A stretch of 51,274 nucleotides of DNA, taken from assembly GCA_013823135.1 (NCBI GenBank), contig PNLP01000051.1, positions 1 through 51,274 of the forward strand, read 5' to 3'. The DNA comes from Planctomycetaceae bacterium (GTDB lineage: Bacteria; Planctomycetota; Planctomycetia; Gemmatales; Gemmataceae). Each line of letters starts with the position of its first letter. Positions within the stretch are counted from its first letter, which is position 1. Under the pieces are notes generated by a model, which searched no databases, was not told the DNA's origin, and was given only the letters and a program-made list of their open reading frames with translations. Both the position numbers and the translations under genes were made by a program. Positions 25,609 to 34,777 of the stretch are shown here, one piece after another.

Positions 25609-25917
25609 ATGGATGGTGTGAGAAGAATTGACCGCATCGTTGCAGAGTTTCATGTATGGCTCGATGATTCTTTTCCGTTTGCCAAGATGAAGGTAAGGGT
25701 AATCGAGCGTGACCCGGGCAATCTGCTTGCGGTTGCCAACGTGGGTGTTCGCAACATCAAATCGAGAGAACGAGAATATATTTCGGGTCTGGCTGGCACT
25801 GTGGAAGATGCAGTAAACGACCTGCTTGTGCGATTCATCGCGGGAGTCCGCGAGAACACTCCCATGAGCGGTCTCACGGAATCGGATTTCGACTGGTCTA
25901 CCCACGAAGATTTCTGA
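25609..25917 (+). CDS. Small hypothetical protein, lower GC than its neighbours
   Basis: A 102-residue protein (MDGVRRIDRIVAEFHVWLDD...). I choose the ATG at 25609, with AGGG seven bases upstream. An ATG at 25555 overlapping the previous stop would add 18 residues of unconvincing sequence. Third-position GC is visibly lower than in the genes around it, which suggests recent acquisition. No family is recognised. The C-terminal half (VEDAVNDLLVRFIAGVREN) is helical. Confidence 0.55.
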   Translation: MDGVRRIDRIVAEFHVWLDDSFPFAKMKVRVIERDPGNLLAVANVGVRNIKSREREYISGLAGTVEDAVNDLLVRFIAGVRENTPMSGLTESDFDWSTHEDF

Positions 25918-25944
25918 CGCTCGAGGTAAATGTTAAGCGAGAAA

Positions 25945-27285
25945 CTACAGTGTCTTCAGATACTCGACCACGGCTGATCGCTCGTAGTCGGTGAGGTCGT
26001 CGCCGTAGGTGTGACCGCTGTTGCTGCGGCCGGGTTTGCTCGTGTCGTACACCTTGCGTTTCTCACTTCCCGGTAACTTCTCGCTCGGCGGTTCGCGCAA
26101 CTCCGTGATCTTCCAGCCCACGTTCACCTTGTCGTAATCGGCCTCGTCGGTCTTGAAACTCCGTGTGAACAGCTTCGGCCGTGCCTTCGAGTTCAGCACG
26201 CCGGTGAGCGTTGGCACGCTGCCATTGTGGAAGTACGGAGCGGTCGCCCAGATGCCGTCGAGCGGCGGAGCCTGATAACCCGGCGTCCAGCGGAGTTGTT
26301 TGCCGGGGACGAACCAGCCCGCCGATTCCTTGCCGAACCACGATTCCGAATACGCCACGCCATACGCAACCTCGACCCCCGCGTGCCGCGTTGGGTCCGT
26401 GCCGATCTCGTCGAGCGGGATCACCTTGTTGGGGTACGTCCACTTCTCGCCGTAGGTTCCGTGGCACCGTGCGCAGTTGTCCTTGAACAGCGCCTCGCCC
26501 TTCGCGGCCTTCGGCTTGTCGATCGCGAACGGATACTTCGGCGGTTCCAGGCTAATGAGGTATTGCGAGATGTCGCGGAATGCGGGCTCCGCCTTGGTGA
26601 ACGCCTCGGGGCCGTTCAGCGGGTGCAGCATGAACTGCATCAAAGTGCGGACACTGCGGGAGTCGGTCGCGCCGGTGTGGTAGATCGTCCGCTTCTTCTT
26701 CATCAACCACCACGCGGGCACATCGGCACACGTATCGTCGCGCAGGCCGAGGTTCTTCCACTTCGGATTCAGGCTGAGATCGGGATTGCGGAACCCGAGC
26801 AAGTACACGCCGAAACCGTCGGCTTCGTTCGTGCCGCGAACATTCGAGAACGTGAACGGCAGTTTCTTGATGACGCCATCGGCCTTCGCCATGTCTTCGA
26901 ACAGCGACTGAATGTCGAGCGAACTGTTCCCGATGCCGATGACGCTCTTGCCCATGATGGAACTGGCGTGGCACAACATGCAGTCGTTGCCGATGCCGTT
27001 CGCGAGCAGCAGCGGAGCCTTGCGCAGCCCCATCGGGAAGCCGTCGTTCGGGTACGGTGCCGTGTGCAAGCCGTAGCGGTCTCGCACCTGGGCGTCGAAA
27101 TCGGCGGGCTTTGCTTTCACGCCATCCCACGTCTTCCAGATGTCTGGGAACGACCGTGCGGTCCAGAAACCGGGGATGAACGGCGTCTCGGTGAGTGCCT
27201 TGTAGCCGCGCTCGGCTGGCGTCGGCTCCGCCGCGGAAGCGGGCATTGTTAGAGCAAGAAGAACAAGACTCGCGAGCCGCTTCAT
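25945..27285 (-). CDS. Di-haem c-type cytochrome (peroxidase-like)
   Basis: A 446-residue exported protein. Residues 1-19 are a signal peptide. Two haem-binding motifs are present, CMLCH (102-106) and CARCH (271-275), along with the late block PLDGIWATAPYFHNGSVPTL that is typical of di-haem peroxidase/MauG-like and related planctomycete cytochromes. It would act in the periplasm as an electron carrier or peroxidase. It lies convergent to the methyltransferase operon and divergent from the polysaccharide operon. Whether it has peroxidase activity cannot be told. Confidence 0.85.
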   Translation of the reverse strand: MKRLASLVLLALTMPASAAEPTPAERGYKALTETPFIPGFWTARSFPDIWKTWDGVKAKPADFDAQVRDRYGLHTAPYPNDGFPMGLRKAPLLLANGIGNDCMLCHASSIMGKSVIGIGNSSLDIQSLFEDMAKADGVIKKLPFTFSNVRGTNEADGFGVYLLGFRNPDLSLNPKWKNLGLRDDTCADVPAWWLMKKKRTIYHTGATDSRSVRTLMQFMLHPLNGPEAFTKAEPAFRDISQYLISLEPPKYPFAIDKPKAAKGEALFKDNCARCHGTYGEKWTYPNKVIPLDEIGTDPTRHAGVEVAYGVAYSESWFGKESAGWFVPGKQLRWTPGYQAPPLDGIWATAPYFHNGSVPTLTGVLNSKARPKLFTRSFKTDEADYDKVNVGWKITELREPPSEKLPGSEKRKVYDTSKPGRSNSGHTYGDDLTDYERSAVVEYLKTL

Positions 27286-27336
27286 GGTGTCGTCCTCGGT
27301 TCAGTCAGCATCAGCATGATAACAGAACAGAAAGCA

Positions 27337-27466
27337 GGATTAACCACAGAGTCACAGAGGACACAGAGAGGAAAGCAAACACCGAGACCAGACATTGTTT
27401 TAACACCATTCTGTTCTCTGCCTTTCTGGTTTATCTCTGTGCCCTCTGTGACTCTGTGGTTAATCC
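27337..27466. repeat. Modular hairpin (block C-loop-C')
   Basis: Arms 27337-27369 and 27434-27466 match at 32 of 33 positions (GGATTAACCACAGAGTCACA type). The loop contains TTTTAACACCATTCTGTTCT. This is the simplest member of the family seen at 12.5, 36.6 and 39.0 kb. It sits between divergent genes. Confidence 0.85.
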
Positions 27467-27538
27467 GTCTTCCGTTTGGGTCGGGGTTGCGACGCGGTTT
27501 CGGGTCGTGTTAGAGTCGCCGCCCCAGGAGAACCAGCT

Positions 27539-28513
27539 ATGCGTTGTGTCGTCACCGGAGCGGCGGGATTCATCGGTTCACACCTCTGCGAACGACTGCT
27601 CGCCGACGGGCATTCCGTCACTGGCGTGGATTGCTTCACAGACTATTATCCGCGATCGGTGAAGGAACGTAACCTGGCCAGCATGCTGGAACACTCGCAA
27701 TTCGCGTTCCGCGAACTCGACCTCTCCGAAGGCGTGCCGGCTGGCGTGGTCAACGGCGCGAACTGGGTGTTCCACCTCGCGGCGATGGCGGGCCTTACGC
27801 GGAGTTGGGTCGATTTCGACCTCTACAACCGCCACAACCTCACGGCCACGCACCGCTTGCTGGAGTCGCTGAAGGGCTCGCCGAGCCTCAAGCGAATGAT
27901 CTACGCCAGCACGTCGTCCGTTTACGGTAAGTACGCGAGTGGCGATGAGTCGCTGCCGACACGGCCGAGTTCGCCTTACGGCATCACGAAACTGGCCGGC
28001 GAGCAACTGTGCCGCGTGTATGGCGACGAGTTCGGCGTCCCAGCCGTTGTGCTGCGATTCTTCAGCGTCTACGGCCCACGGCAACGCCCCGAGATGGGCT
28101 ACCACCTGTTCATCGACGCGATCCTGCGAGGCAAGCCGATCAAGCTCACGGGCGACGGTTTGCAAGTGCGCGGCAACACGTACATCGCCGATTGCGTGGA
28201 TGCGGTCGTGCGGTCAACGCAGGCGTTGCCCGGCGAGACGTTCAACCTTGGCGGCGGCGAACTGGTGACCGTGCTGGAAGTGTTCCGCAAGCTGGAACGG
28301 ATCATCGGGAAGCAAGCGATCATCGAACGCCACCCGGCACGCAAGGGCGACCAACTCGCGACGGGTGCGGACGTGTCGAAGATCACGCGGCACGTCGGCT
28401 GGAAGCCCACGACGAGCATCGATGCGGGCCTGGAGCAGCAAGTGGAATGGCAACGCGCACTGCTCGCAGCGAAATCCGACGTGCAGACGTACTCGCGGCG
28501 TGTCGCAGCGTGA
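27539..28513 (+). CDS. NAD-dependent epimerase/dehydratase (nucleotide-sugar)
   Basis: A 324-residue extended SDR. The NAD-binding motif is GAAGFIG (residues 7-13), the catalytic pair is Tyr147-Lys151 (YGITK), and SVYG at 127-130 is part of the conserved region. It resembles UDP-glucose 4-epimerase/UDP-glucuronate epimerase-like enzymes. AGGAG precedes the ATG at 27539. It is the first gene of a three-gene operon with an AMP-ligase and a glycosyltransferase, so a role in surface polysaccharide building is likely. Confidence 0.88.
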   Translation: MRCVVTGAAGFIGSHLCERLLADGHSVTGVDCFTDYYPRSVKERNLASMLEHSQFAFRELDLSEGVPAGVVNGANWVFHLAAMAGLTRSWVDFDLYNRHNLTATHRLLESLKGSPSLKRMIYASTSSVYGKYASGDESLPTRPSSPYGITKLAGEQLCRVYGDEFGVPAVVLRFFSVYGPRQRPEMGYHLFIDAILRGKPIKLTGDGLQVRGNTYIADCVDAVVRSTQALPGETFNLGGGELVTVLEVFRKLERIIGKQAIIERHPARKGDQLATGADVSKITRHVGWKPTTSIDAGLEQQVEWQRALLAAKSDVQTYSRRVAA

Positions 28514-28554
28514 TTGCGGCGAGGTTCGAGGGCGAAACTTCAAGGATGGCACCC

Positions 28555-29898
28555 ATGATCGACTTCCTGAACCGCAACGTGATGCACCCGTTCATGGCGT
28601 GGCGGGCCGGCAGCGACCATCTCAAGCATTACCGCGATCTGCAACTGACGCAGTTCGACCCACCTGAAGTGATTCGCGCCCGGCAACTCATCGCCGTGCG
28701 GGCGCAGTTGCAGCACGCATACGCCAACGTGCCGTACTACCGGGCCGCGTGGAACCGCGCTGGCGTTCACCCCGATGATGTGCGGACGCTCGAAGACCTC
28801 AAAACGTTCCCCATTCTCACAAAGACCGACATCCGCCGACACGAGCGAGCCCTGCTGTCGTCCGGGTTCGACGCTTCCAAACTGCGGGTGAAGCGCACCT
28901 CGGGTTCGACCGGCGTTCCCCTCAACATTTACATCGACGAACCGGCCGTGCAGTTCAAAACAGCTTGCACCCTGCGCTCGGATGAATGGTCCGGCTGGCG
29001 ACTCGGCCAGCGGGTCGCGAAGGTGTGGGGCAACCCCGAGTACCGCCACTTCGGCTTGAAAGGGCGGTTGCGGAACTACTTCTTCGACCGCGCCGTGTAC
29101 CTCGACACGCTCAACCTGAACGACGAGCGGATCGCCGAGTTCGCGGCTCGCATTCGCCGGCAGCGGCCGGGGCTGATCTTCGGCCACGCGCACTCGCTGT
29201 ACCTGCTCGCGTGCTCCCTCAAGAAGTCTCGCGTCATGGACGTACGGCCGAACGGGATCATCTCCACCGCAATGTTGCTCCACGACTGGCAGCGTGCGGT
29301 GATCGAGAAGGTGTTCGATTGCCCCGTGACGAACCGCTACGGCTGCGAGGAAGTGAGCCTGATCGCCAGCGAGTGCGAGGAGCACAACGGGCTCCACGTG
29401 AACGCCGACAGCCTGTACACGGAAGTGCCCGCGTGCGGCAAACTGCTGGTGACGGATCTCACCAACCGTGCGATGCCGTTGATCCGCTACCAGATTGGCG
29501 ACGTGGTCACACCGTCGCAGCGATGTTGCAAGTGCGGTCGCGGCTTGCCCCTGATCGAACGGATCGAAGGCCGCGACGCCGATTACGTTCTCACGCCCGC
29601 CGGGCAACTCATCTCCGGCATCTCGCTGACCGAGAACTTCGCGCTCCTGATCCCCGGCACGGCCCAAATGCAAATCGTGCAGGAATCGCTGTACGAACTG
29701 CGGATCCGCCTCGTGGCCGACGACGAATTTGGCCCCGAAAGCCGGCGGAAGATTGGCGAGTTGGTTGAGGAAACGTTCGGCCCCGCCGTGCAGTACGAAG
29801 TCGAACTCGTGGACGCGATCCCGCAGGAACCGAGCGGGAAGTATCGCTTCTGCATCTCGAAGGTGGCCCGCGAACACATGGAAGCAATGAGCGTGTGA
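28555..29898 (+). CDS. PaaK/CapK-like adenylate-forming enzyme
   Basis: A 447-residue member of the phenylacetate-CoA ligase-like branch often found in polysaccharide clusters. The P-loop-like RTSGSTGVPLNIY is near residues 114-126, NRYGCEEVSLIASEC is the A5-type motif, and RYQIGDVV and GRDADYVLTPAG are the later ones. CCKCGRGLP could bind zinc, as in PaaK relatives. AAGGA lies eight bases before the ATG at 28555; an ATG at 28546 is less well placed. The substrate is unknown. In CapK-type clusters it is thought to activate an acyl or amino-acid group for sugar decoration; this is inference. Confidence 0.82.
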   Translation: MIDFLNRNVMHPFMAWRAGSDHLKHYRDLQLTQFDPPEVIRARQLIAVRAQLQHAYANVPYYRAAWNRAGVHPDDVRTLEDLKTFPILTKTDIRRHERALLSSGFDASKLRVKRTSGSTGVPLNIYIDEPAVQFKTACTLRSDEWSGWRLGQRVAKVWGNPEYRHFGLKGRLRNYFFDRAVYLDTLNLNDERIAEFAARIRRQRPGLIFGHAHSLYLLACSLKKSRVMDVRPNGIISTAMLLHDWQRAVIEKVFDCPVTNRYGCEEVSLIASECEEHNGLHVNADSLYTEVPACGKLLVTDLTNRAMPLIRYQIGDVVTPSQRCCKCGRGLPLIERIEGRDADYVLTPAGQLISGISLTENFALLIPGTAQMQIVQESLYELRIRLVADDEFGPESRRKIGELVEETFGPAVQYEVELVDAIPQEPSGKYRFCISKVAREHMEAMSV

Positions 29899-30827
29899 TG
29901 CCAAACGTCTCCATCGTCATGGCCGCGAAGAACTACGCCCGGTTCCTGCCGATGGCCGTCGAATCGGTGCTCGCGCAGACGTTCACCGACTGGGAACTGG
30001 TCATCGTCGACGACGGCTCCACCGACAACACGCCCGCCGTCGTGCGACCATTTCTGGCCGACTCACGGATACGCTACTTCCGCTCCGACAAGCTCGGGCA
30101 AACCCGCGCCAAGAACCTCGGGTTGCGGCTGAGTCGCGGTGAGTTCGTCGCGTTCATCGACGCCGACGACGCATGGTCCCCCACCAAGCTCGACAAGCAA
30201 CTCGCGGTGTTCCGCGAGAAGCCCGACGTAGGAGTGGTGTTCTGCCGACGCTCGCTGATCGACGAACAGAGCAGGCCGATCCCGGCGAAGCCGGCACCGA
30301 CGCCGCCGCGTGGTCGCGTGCTCGACAAGCTGTTCGTGCAAAACTTCGTCTGCTTCTCGACGGCCGTGGCGCGGCGTGAGGTGTTCAGCCAGGTCGGGGC
30401 GTTCGATCCGCAGTGGGATCTGGCCATCGACTTCGATCTCTGGCTGCGGGTCGCGAAACACCACGCGTTCGATTATGTGGACGAGGAACTGGTGCAGTAC
30501 CGCACCGGCCACGGGAACCTGTCGAAGAAGTTGCTCGACCGCGTTGACACCGCGTTTTCAATCATGCACCGCGCCGAGAACCGGTACGGCGTGGCCGAGC
30601 AAGTGCCAGCCGGGCGGGTTGCGGAGGCTTACGCTTCGACGTGCCGAACGCTGGGGTACGTGTTGCGGAACAGCGAGCCGGTCACCGCGGCGAAGTGGTA
30701 TCTACGGGCGCTGCGATGGCCCGCAGGTCGGGTGCTGTCAGTTAAGGGATTGGTGGCGTCGGCTCTGCGGTTCGCAAGCGGGAAACGCGAGCCGAGTTCG
30801 CACGAGAATGCGAGCGTGAATCGGTAG
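29898..30827 (+). CDS. Family 2 glycosyltransferase
   Basis: A 309-residue GT-A-fold enzyme. The nucleotide-binding block VIVDDGSTDNTPAVV is near residues 35-50 and the metal-binding DADDAW near 90-95. FDLWLRVAKH is the acceptor-site region. The ATG overlaps the TGA of the preceding gene (GTGATG), so it is translationally coupled. It would transfer a sugar in the same surface-polysaccharide pathway. It ends 2 bp from the convergent kinase-tubulin gene, with no visible terminator in between. Confidence 0.9.
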   Translation: MPNVSIVMAAKNYARFLPMAVESVLAQTFTDWELVIVDDGSTDNTPAVVRPFLADSRIRYFRSDKLGQTRAKNLGLRLSRGEFVAFIDADDAWSPTKLDKQLAVFREKPDVGVVFCRRSLIDEQSRPIPAKPAPTPPRGRVLDKLFVQNFVCFSTAVARREVFSQVGAFDPQWDLAIDFDLWLRVAKHHAFDYVDEELVQYRTGHGNLSKKLLDRVDTAFSIMHRAENRYGVAEQVPAGRVAEAYASTCRTLGYVLRNSEPVTAAKWYLRALRWPAGRVLSVKGLVASALRFASGKREPSSHENASVNR

Positions 30828-30829
30828 TA

Positions 30830-33800
30830 TCACACGTCGTCCACGCCTAGCCAGCGGATCACGTCGAGCCGCGAGTGAACCGTCCCCTGCGGTGAGTCCA
30901 CGAACGACTGGTATGCCGCGGTGGCTGCCGGTCCGAATTGCGTGAGCACGCCCAACGGCACGGTGGGCCATTCGCGATACACGAGCAGATCGTCGGGCGT
31001 ATCCGCGATCACCAGCCCCGGAACCGGGATGGCACGCTGAATCACCTCGTGCAGGCTGTCGCCGCCCGGCCCGCAAAGGCAACCAATGACCGTGACCTCG
31101 GACGCAGCCCACGGGCCGATACCAATCCACGCCGGCTCCGCGTTCTGATAGACCTGCGAAATCGCCTGTTCGGCCTGGCCTGGGGTCCGGTATCGCTCCG
31201 CGAACATCAACGCCATATCAACTCGACCGAGTCGCATATCCAGGTACGCCCGTGTCTCTTCGTAAATCGCACCGACCACGTCTTCCGGTCCCGTGAGGGA
31301 ACTCAGGCACGCCTGGAGCACGCCGCCAAACGCCGGTGTCACCGCCTTGTGGATGCGCCGGTCAATCTCGACCATGTCCGCGTCGTTGAGGACGCCAATG
31401 AATCGCAGCACGGCCGCGCCCACGGAATCGCAACCCGGTGGCAACAACTTCGGGCCGCCACCCAGCAATGTGTCCCGAACCTCGATGGACTGGTTCGGAA
31501 CCTGTGCGGCTGTCTCCAACCGGGTTCGAGCCTTCTTCACGTCCGCGAGCTTGGCCGCCAGGGATTCACGCAACGTCTGGTAAATGGCGACAGTTGCGCG
31601 CGAGATCAACGCCTGGAACCGCGCCCGAGGGAACCCCTTGATCGCTTCGCCGAACTCGGCCGCGGTCAGTTTTTGCGTTTTCTGGTGGAAGTGCGCGTAT
31701 TGCGAGACTCGCTCGAACCCGGTCTGCGCTTTCGTGTCGAACTCGATCGCCGCTTTTTGGTATTGCGCGAGGAATCGGTCGTTGGTCGTGAGGAACTGAC
31801 GGAGCATCTCCTCCGTCCCGGCGAGCCGGAACTGGGAGTCGTTGACCAGTGCGGGAATCAGCTTGTGAATCTCGGCAACGAACGCGGTTCCGGTGTCGTG
31901 TACGGTCTTGTTCAACGCCTGCTCGACAGCGGTCGGAGCCTGCTTCATCACGGTTGCGGGCGGCCCCAGGAGCCGCACCATTTTGTCGATGGCGACCTTC
32001 ACCTGCCCGGGTTCTGGTAGCCGTGCCAGCCAGCCACGCGGGGCAAGCGGGTCGGCGTTCTGGAGGATCTGTTCCTCGATCCGGTCGGCGGCGAGGTCGG
32101 CGGCGAGTTGGAGCCGCCCTTGCACGACCTCGGGATCGAACTTCAGTTGCGTCCACTTTTCCTTGGCGACGATCGGGATCACTTCGCGTGCCCGTTTGGG
32201 GTCGGTTGTCGCCCAGCGAGTGAGGACGGTTTTCGCGACTTTTCGCGTGGTTCGGGCGACGACCTCGGCCCGTGGCCAACTGAATCCGTCCGCGCCGAAC
32301 GCGGCCACGGTCACCCCCTCGGGAGGAGGCACGCCGTCGGCAGGTATGGATCGGATTTCGTCGGCCGTGCGACCGATCTCCGTGAACAGGTTGAGCCGGA
32401 TCAGGTCCGCGACCTCGCCAAACGGCTTGAGCGCCGCGAGCGTGGGGTTCTCCACGGTTCTCTGGCGCGATTGCGGAACGGACCCCGACCCGGGCCTCAG
32501 GGAACGGGTGTCGCCCGTGATCGGGACAGGTAAGTCCTCGTCCGCGGGTGGAACCAACGGCATCGGTGGCGGCAACTTGAGGCCAGCCGCGTGGCTCTGC
32601 GTCACGTAGCACAGCGAGAACGGCGGTCGTTGATCCTCAAGATTCCCGCCACGGTCGTCGTAACCCGCCGTGAATGTGGTGTCGGGCCGGGAGAAATGGT
32701 TCAATTCGGTCAGCGCCGCGTAGCTGTTCGCGAGTGCCTGGGGAGGCGTGGTCGTGCCATCGGTCGGCGGCACCATGAGCACGCCGACGATTTCCGGGTC
32801 GGTGTATCCCATCCGCTCCAGGCGGTTCCGGACCGCGTAGGCCATGTCCAGGAACATCCCACTCCCGGTGCCGCCGCAGAGGCCAGCCACGATGTACACG
32901 CGTGGGCGGTTGGTCCGACGGGCGAGCGCCGTCCTCGCTTCGGATTTGGTGAGTGCATCGGGTGCGAGTGCCGCTTCCAGTTCTGCCTGGATCTTCGCCA
33001 TCAGCGGGCGGTAGTGATCGAAGAACGCCAGCCGCCCAAACAGCCGAAGGCCGCCAGTCTGGAGCCCACGCGGGATCTTGTAGATCAATTGCTGGTCGAA
33101 CCAGCCATCGGTCAGCATGCGGCCGCTGAGCCGGGGCTTGGTGTAGTGCGCCGCTCGATTCAACTTGGCGGCGAAAACGCTTTCGGGGCGGAGCTTCGAG
33201 AGCCGATCGAGGGGTCGAGCCTGGATCGCCTCATCAAGCGCGTCCTGGTCGGTATCCACGAAGAGTGTGCGGACGACCGGAACCAACTCGGGTGGGCCGT
33301 GCCGTTCGCTGAGGTCGAACTGGAATCGCTGGAGAACGCGCAGACCCACCTGCCCAACACCGATCACGAGCGACGGGCGGAGCGGCCCGGGACCGGTGAC
33401 CTCCGGCGGGATGGTCACAGCCGCGGCACCCATCTCGGTTTCGGGTCGCGGTGCGGGGGTCTCGGTCGGCCCACCGCTTCCGGGCACCACCAAGCGCGGC
33501 AACGGAGCGGCCGAGATGCGTGGCTGATTGCTGACCGGCCCCGACTTTTTCTCCGGATAGAGGGTCGTCGGGTGTTCCGCAAACGACGGTGGAAGCGACC
33601 CGCGAGCGGAGTGCGGCTCCGCGTCGATCAACGCCCGCACGAACGCGGTGACGGTCGGCCACCGGTCCTCGGGCTTCTTTGCCAGTGCGCGGAACAGGAT
33701 GGGGCGGTCGTACACGGGCGATGGCTGAAGGTTCGGCGGCATGTTCATGTGCTGCATCAGCAACTGACTCATGCTCGACCCGTCGAACGGCCGCAGTCCC

Positions 33801-34438
33801 GTGAGCAACTCCTGGTAGACGCACGCGAGACTGTACTGGTCGCAGTAGCGGGTCACGAGGCCATCGAAGGTTTCGGGGGCCGCGTAGACCGGCGTGATTC
33901 CCCCGGTCACCGTGGCCATCAAACCTTCCAGATCCTTCACCTGTCCGAAGTCCGCGACCTTGACGTGGTTGTACAGCAGAAACAGATTCTGCGGCTTGAT
34001 GTCGAGGTGTTGCAACTGGAACTGGTCGTTGAACAGGTCGAGAACCTCGGCTGTCTCGCTCAAATACAGGAGGAGTTCATCGCGCGGGATTCCGGGCAAC
34101 CCCAGGTTGCGGTACTCGCGGAAGCGGTCCCACAGGTTGCAGTCGGCCAACTCCATCACGATCATCAATCGGCCATCGACGATGTCGTACCGATCCAGCG
34201 CCAGCAAGTAAGGGTGGCGGACTTGCTGGACTCGCTTCAGAGCCTTGAGTTCCTGCTCAGCGTAGCGGACAATGTCGTTGTCCTTGCTCCGCATGTCGCC
34301 GTGGATGATCTTGATGGCCTTGAAGATCCCACCGGGTGCCTCAGCTTTCCAAACCTCGCCAAACCCGCCCGCACCGATCTGGTCGATCAGGGTGTATCCC
34401 GGAATGGGCTCGGCATGGGGTTCGATACGGACGGCCAT
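30830..34438 (-). CDS. Ser/Thr protein kinase fused to tubulin/FtsZ-like GTPase domain
   Basis: A 1202-residue fusion. Residues 15-270 are a eukaryote-like kinase with all catalytic parts: Gly-loop IGAGGFGEVW (21-30), Lys43 (AIKII), HLDIKPQN (144-151), DFG (163-165) and APE (187-189). A Pro-rich linker follows. From about 355 a tubulin-like domain begins (VIGVGQVGLRVLQRF, 358-372; FVDTD, 393-397; CGGTGSGMFLD, 521-531), matching the GGGTGSG nucleotide-binding signature of FtsZ/tubulin and the Tubulin_2 family. The remaining 600 residues are mostly helical with no motif I recognise. No signal or membrane segment. Kinase and polymer-forming GTPase in one chain implies self-regulated assembly; that is inference. 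Confidence 0.88.
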   Translation of the reverse strand: MAVRIEPHAEPIPGYTLIDQIGAGGFGEVWKAEAPGGIFKAIKIIHGDMRSKDNDIVRYAEQELKALKRVQQVRHPYLLALDRYDIVDGRLMIVMELADCNLWDRFREYRNLGLPGIPRDELLLYLSETAEVLDLFNDQFQLQHLDIKPQNLFLLYNHVKVADFGQVKDLEGLMATVTGGITPVYAAPETFDGLVTRYCDQYSLACVYQELLTGLRPFDGSSMSQLLMQHMNMPPNLQPSPVYDRPILFRALAKKPEDRWPTVTAFVRALIDAEPHSARGSLPPSFAEHPTTLYPEKKSGPVSNQPRISAAPLPRLVVPGSGGPTETPAPRPETEMGAAAVTIPPEVTGPGPLRPSLVIGVGQVGLRVLQRFQFDLSERHGPPELVPVVRTLFVDTDQDALDEAIQARPLDRLSKLRPESVFAAKLNRAAHYTKPRLSGRMLTDGWFDQQLIYKIPRGLQTGGLRLFGRLAFFDHYRPLMAKIQAELEAALAPDALTKSEARTALARRTNRPRVYIVAGLCGGTGSGMFLDMAYAVRNRLERMGYTDPEIVGVLMVPPTDGTTTPPQALANSYAALTELNHFSRPDTTFTAGYDDRGGNLEDQRPPFSLCYVTQSHAAGLKLPPPMPLVPPADEDLPVPITGDTRSLRPGSGSVPQSRQRTVENPTLAALKPFGEVADLIRLNLFTEIGRTADEIRSIPADGVPPPEGVTVAAFGADGFSWPRAEVVARTTRKVAKTVLTRWATTDPKRAREVIPIVAKEKWTQLKFDPEVVQGRLQLAADLAADRIEEQILQNADPLAPRGWLARLPEPGQVKVAIDKMVRLLGPPATVMKQAPTAVEQALNKTVHDTGTAFVAEIHKLIPALVNDSQFRLAGTEEMLRQFLTTNDRFLAQYQKAAIEFDTKAQTGFERVSQYAHFHQKTQKLTAAEFGEAIKGFPRARFQALISRATVAIYQTLRESLAAKLADVKKARTRLETAAQVPNQSIEVRDTLLGGGPKLLPPGCDSVGAAVLRFIGVLNDADMVEIDRRIHKAVTPAFGGVLQACLSSLTGPEDVVGAIYEETRAYLDMRLGRVDMALMFAERYRTPGQAEQAISQVYQNAEPAWIGIGPWAASEVTVIGCLCGPGGDSLHEVIQRAIPVPGLVIADTPDDLLVYREWPTVPLGVLTQFGPAATAAYQSFVDSPQGTVHSRLDVIRWLGVDDV

Positions 34439-34777
34439 GTGCAGTGGGACCCCAACGTGGGTGCGACGTAACGTGTTGAATTATAACATGGATTCTGCCA
34501 GTAACGGAATCCTTCCTCCCGCAAGAACAACCTGCGAGAGCAGACAATTTCGCCCTGCTCTCGACGACCGAGGACGTTTCGCACGGAGGTGGTGATACAT
34601 TATCATGTCTCGACAAGTTTGTGTTGTGTCGTCGAGAGAGATTTGACATGAACTCCGCGAACGGAACCCACCAAGTGGATGAACGGTCAGAACGCGGGTG
34701 GAATCAGCAGGAGCCCCAAAGGCACCACAACTGGTTCGACCCGCGTTCTGACCGTTCATAGGCGAAACTGTGTCCCA
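34439..34777. other. Gene-free interval with inverted repeats
   Basis: It holds a perfect 21-bp inverted repeat (34679-34699 with 34739-34759, ATGAACGGTCAGAACGCGGG and one more base) around a 39-base loop. It also has two weaker ones near 34543-34584 (GAGAGCAG and complement) and 34611-34642 (CTCGAC and complement). The region must contain the kinase promoter on the left and the 3' flank of the minus-strand secreted-protein gene on the right. Confidence 0.6.

Noticed and set aside
32591..34471. 626-residue plus-strand ORF opposite the kinase-tubulin gene
   Set aside because: Same reason; the minus-strand frame has intact kinase and tubulin motifs.
34728..34760. tRNA-like GGTTCGAC string
   Set aside because: Part of a perfect inverted repeat; no acceptor or anticodon stem can be drawn.
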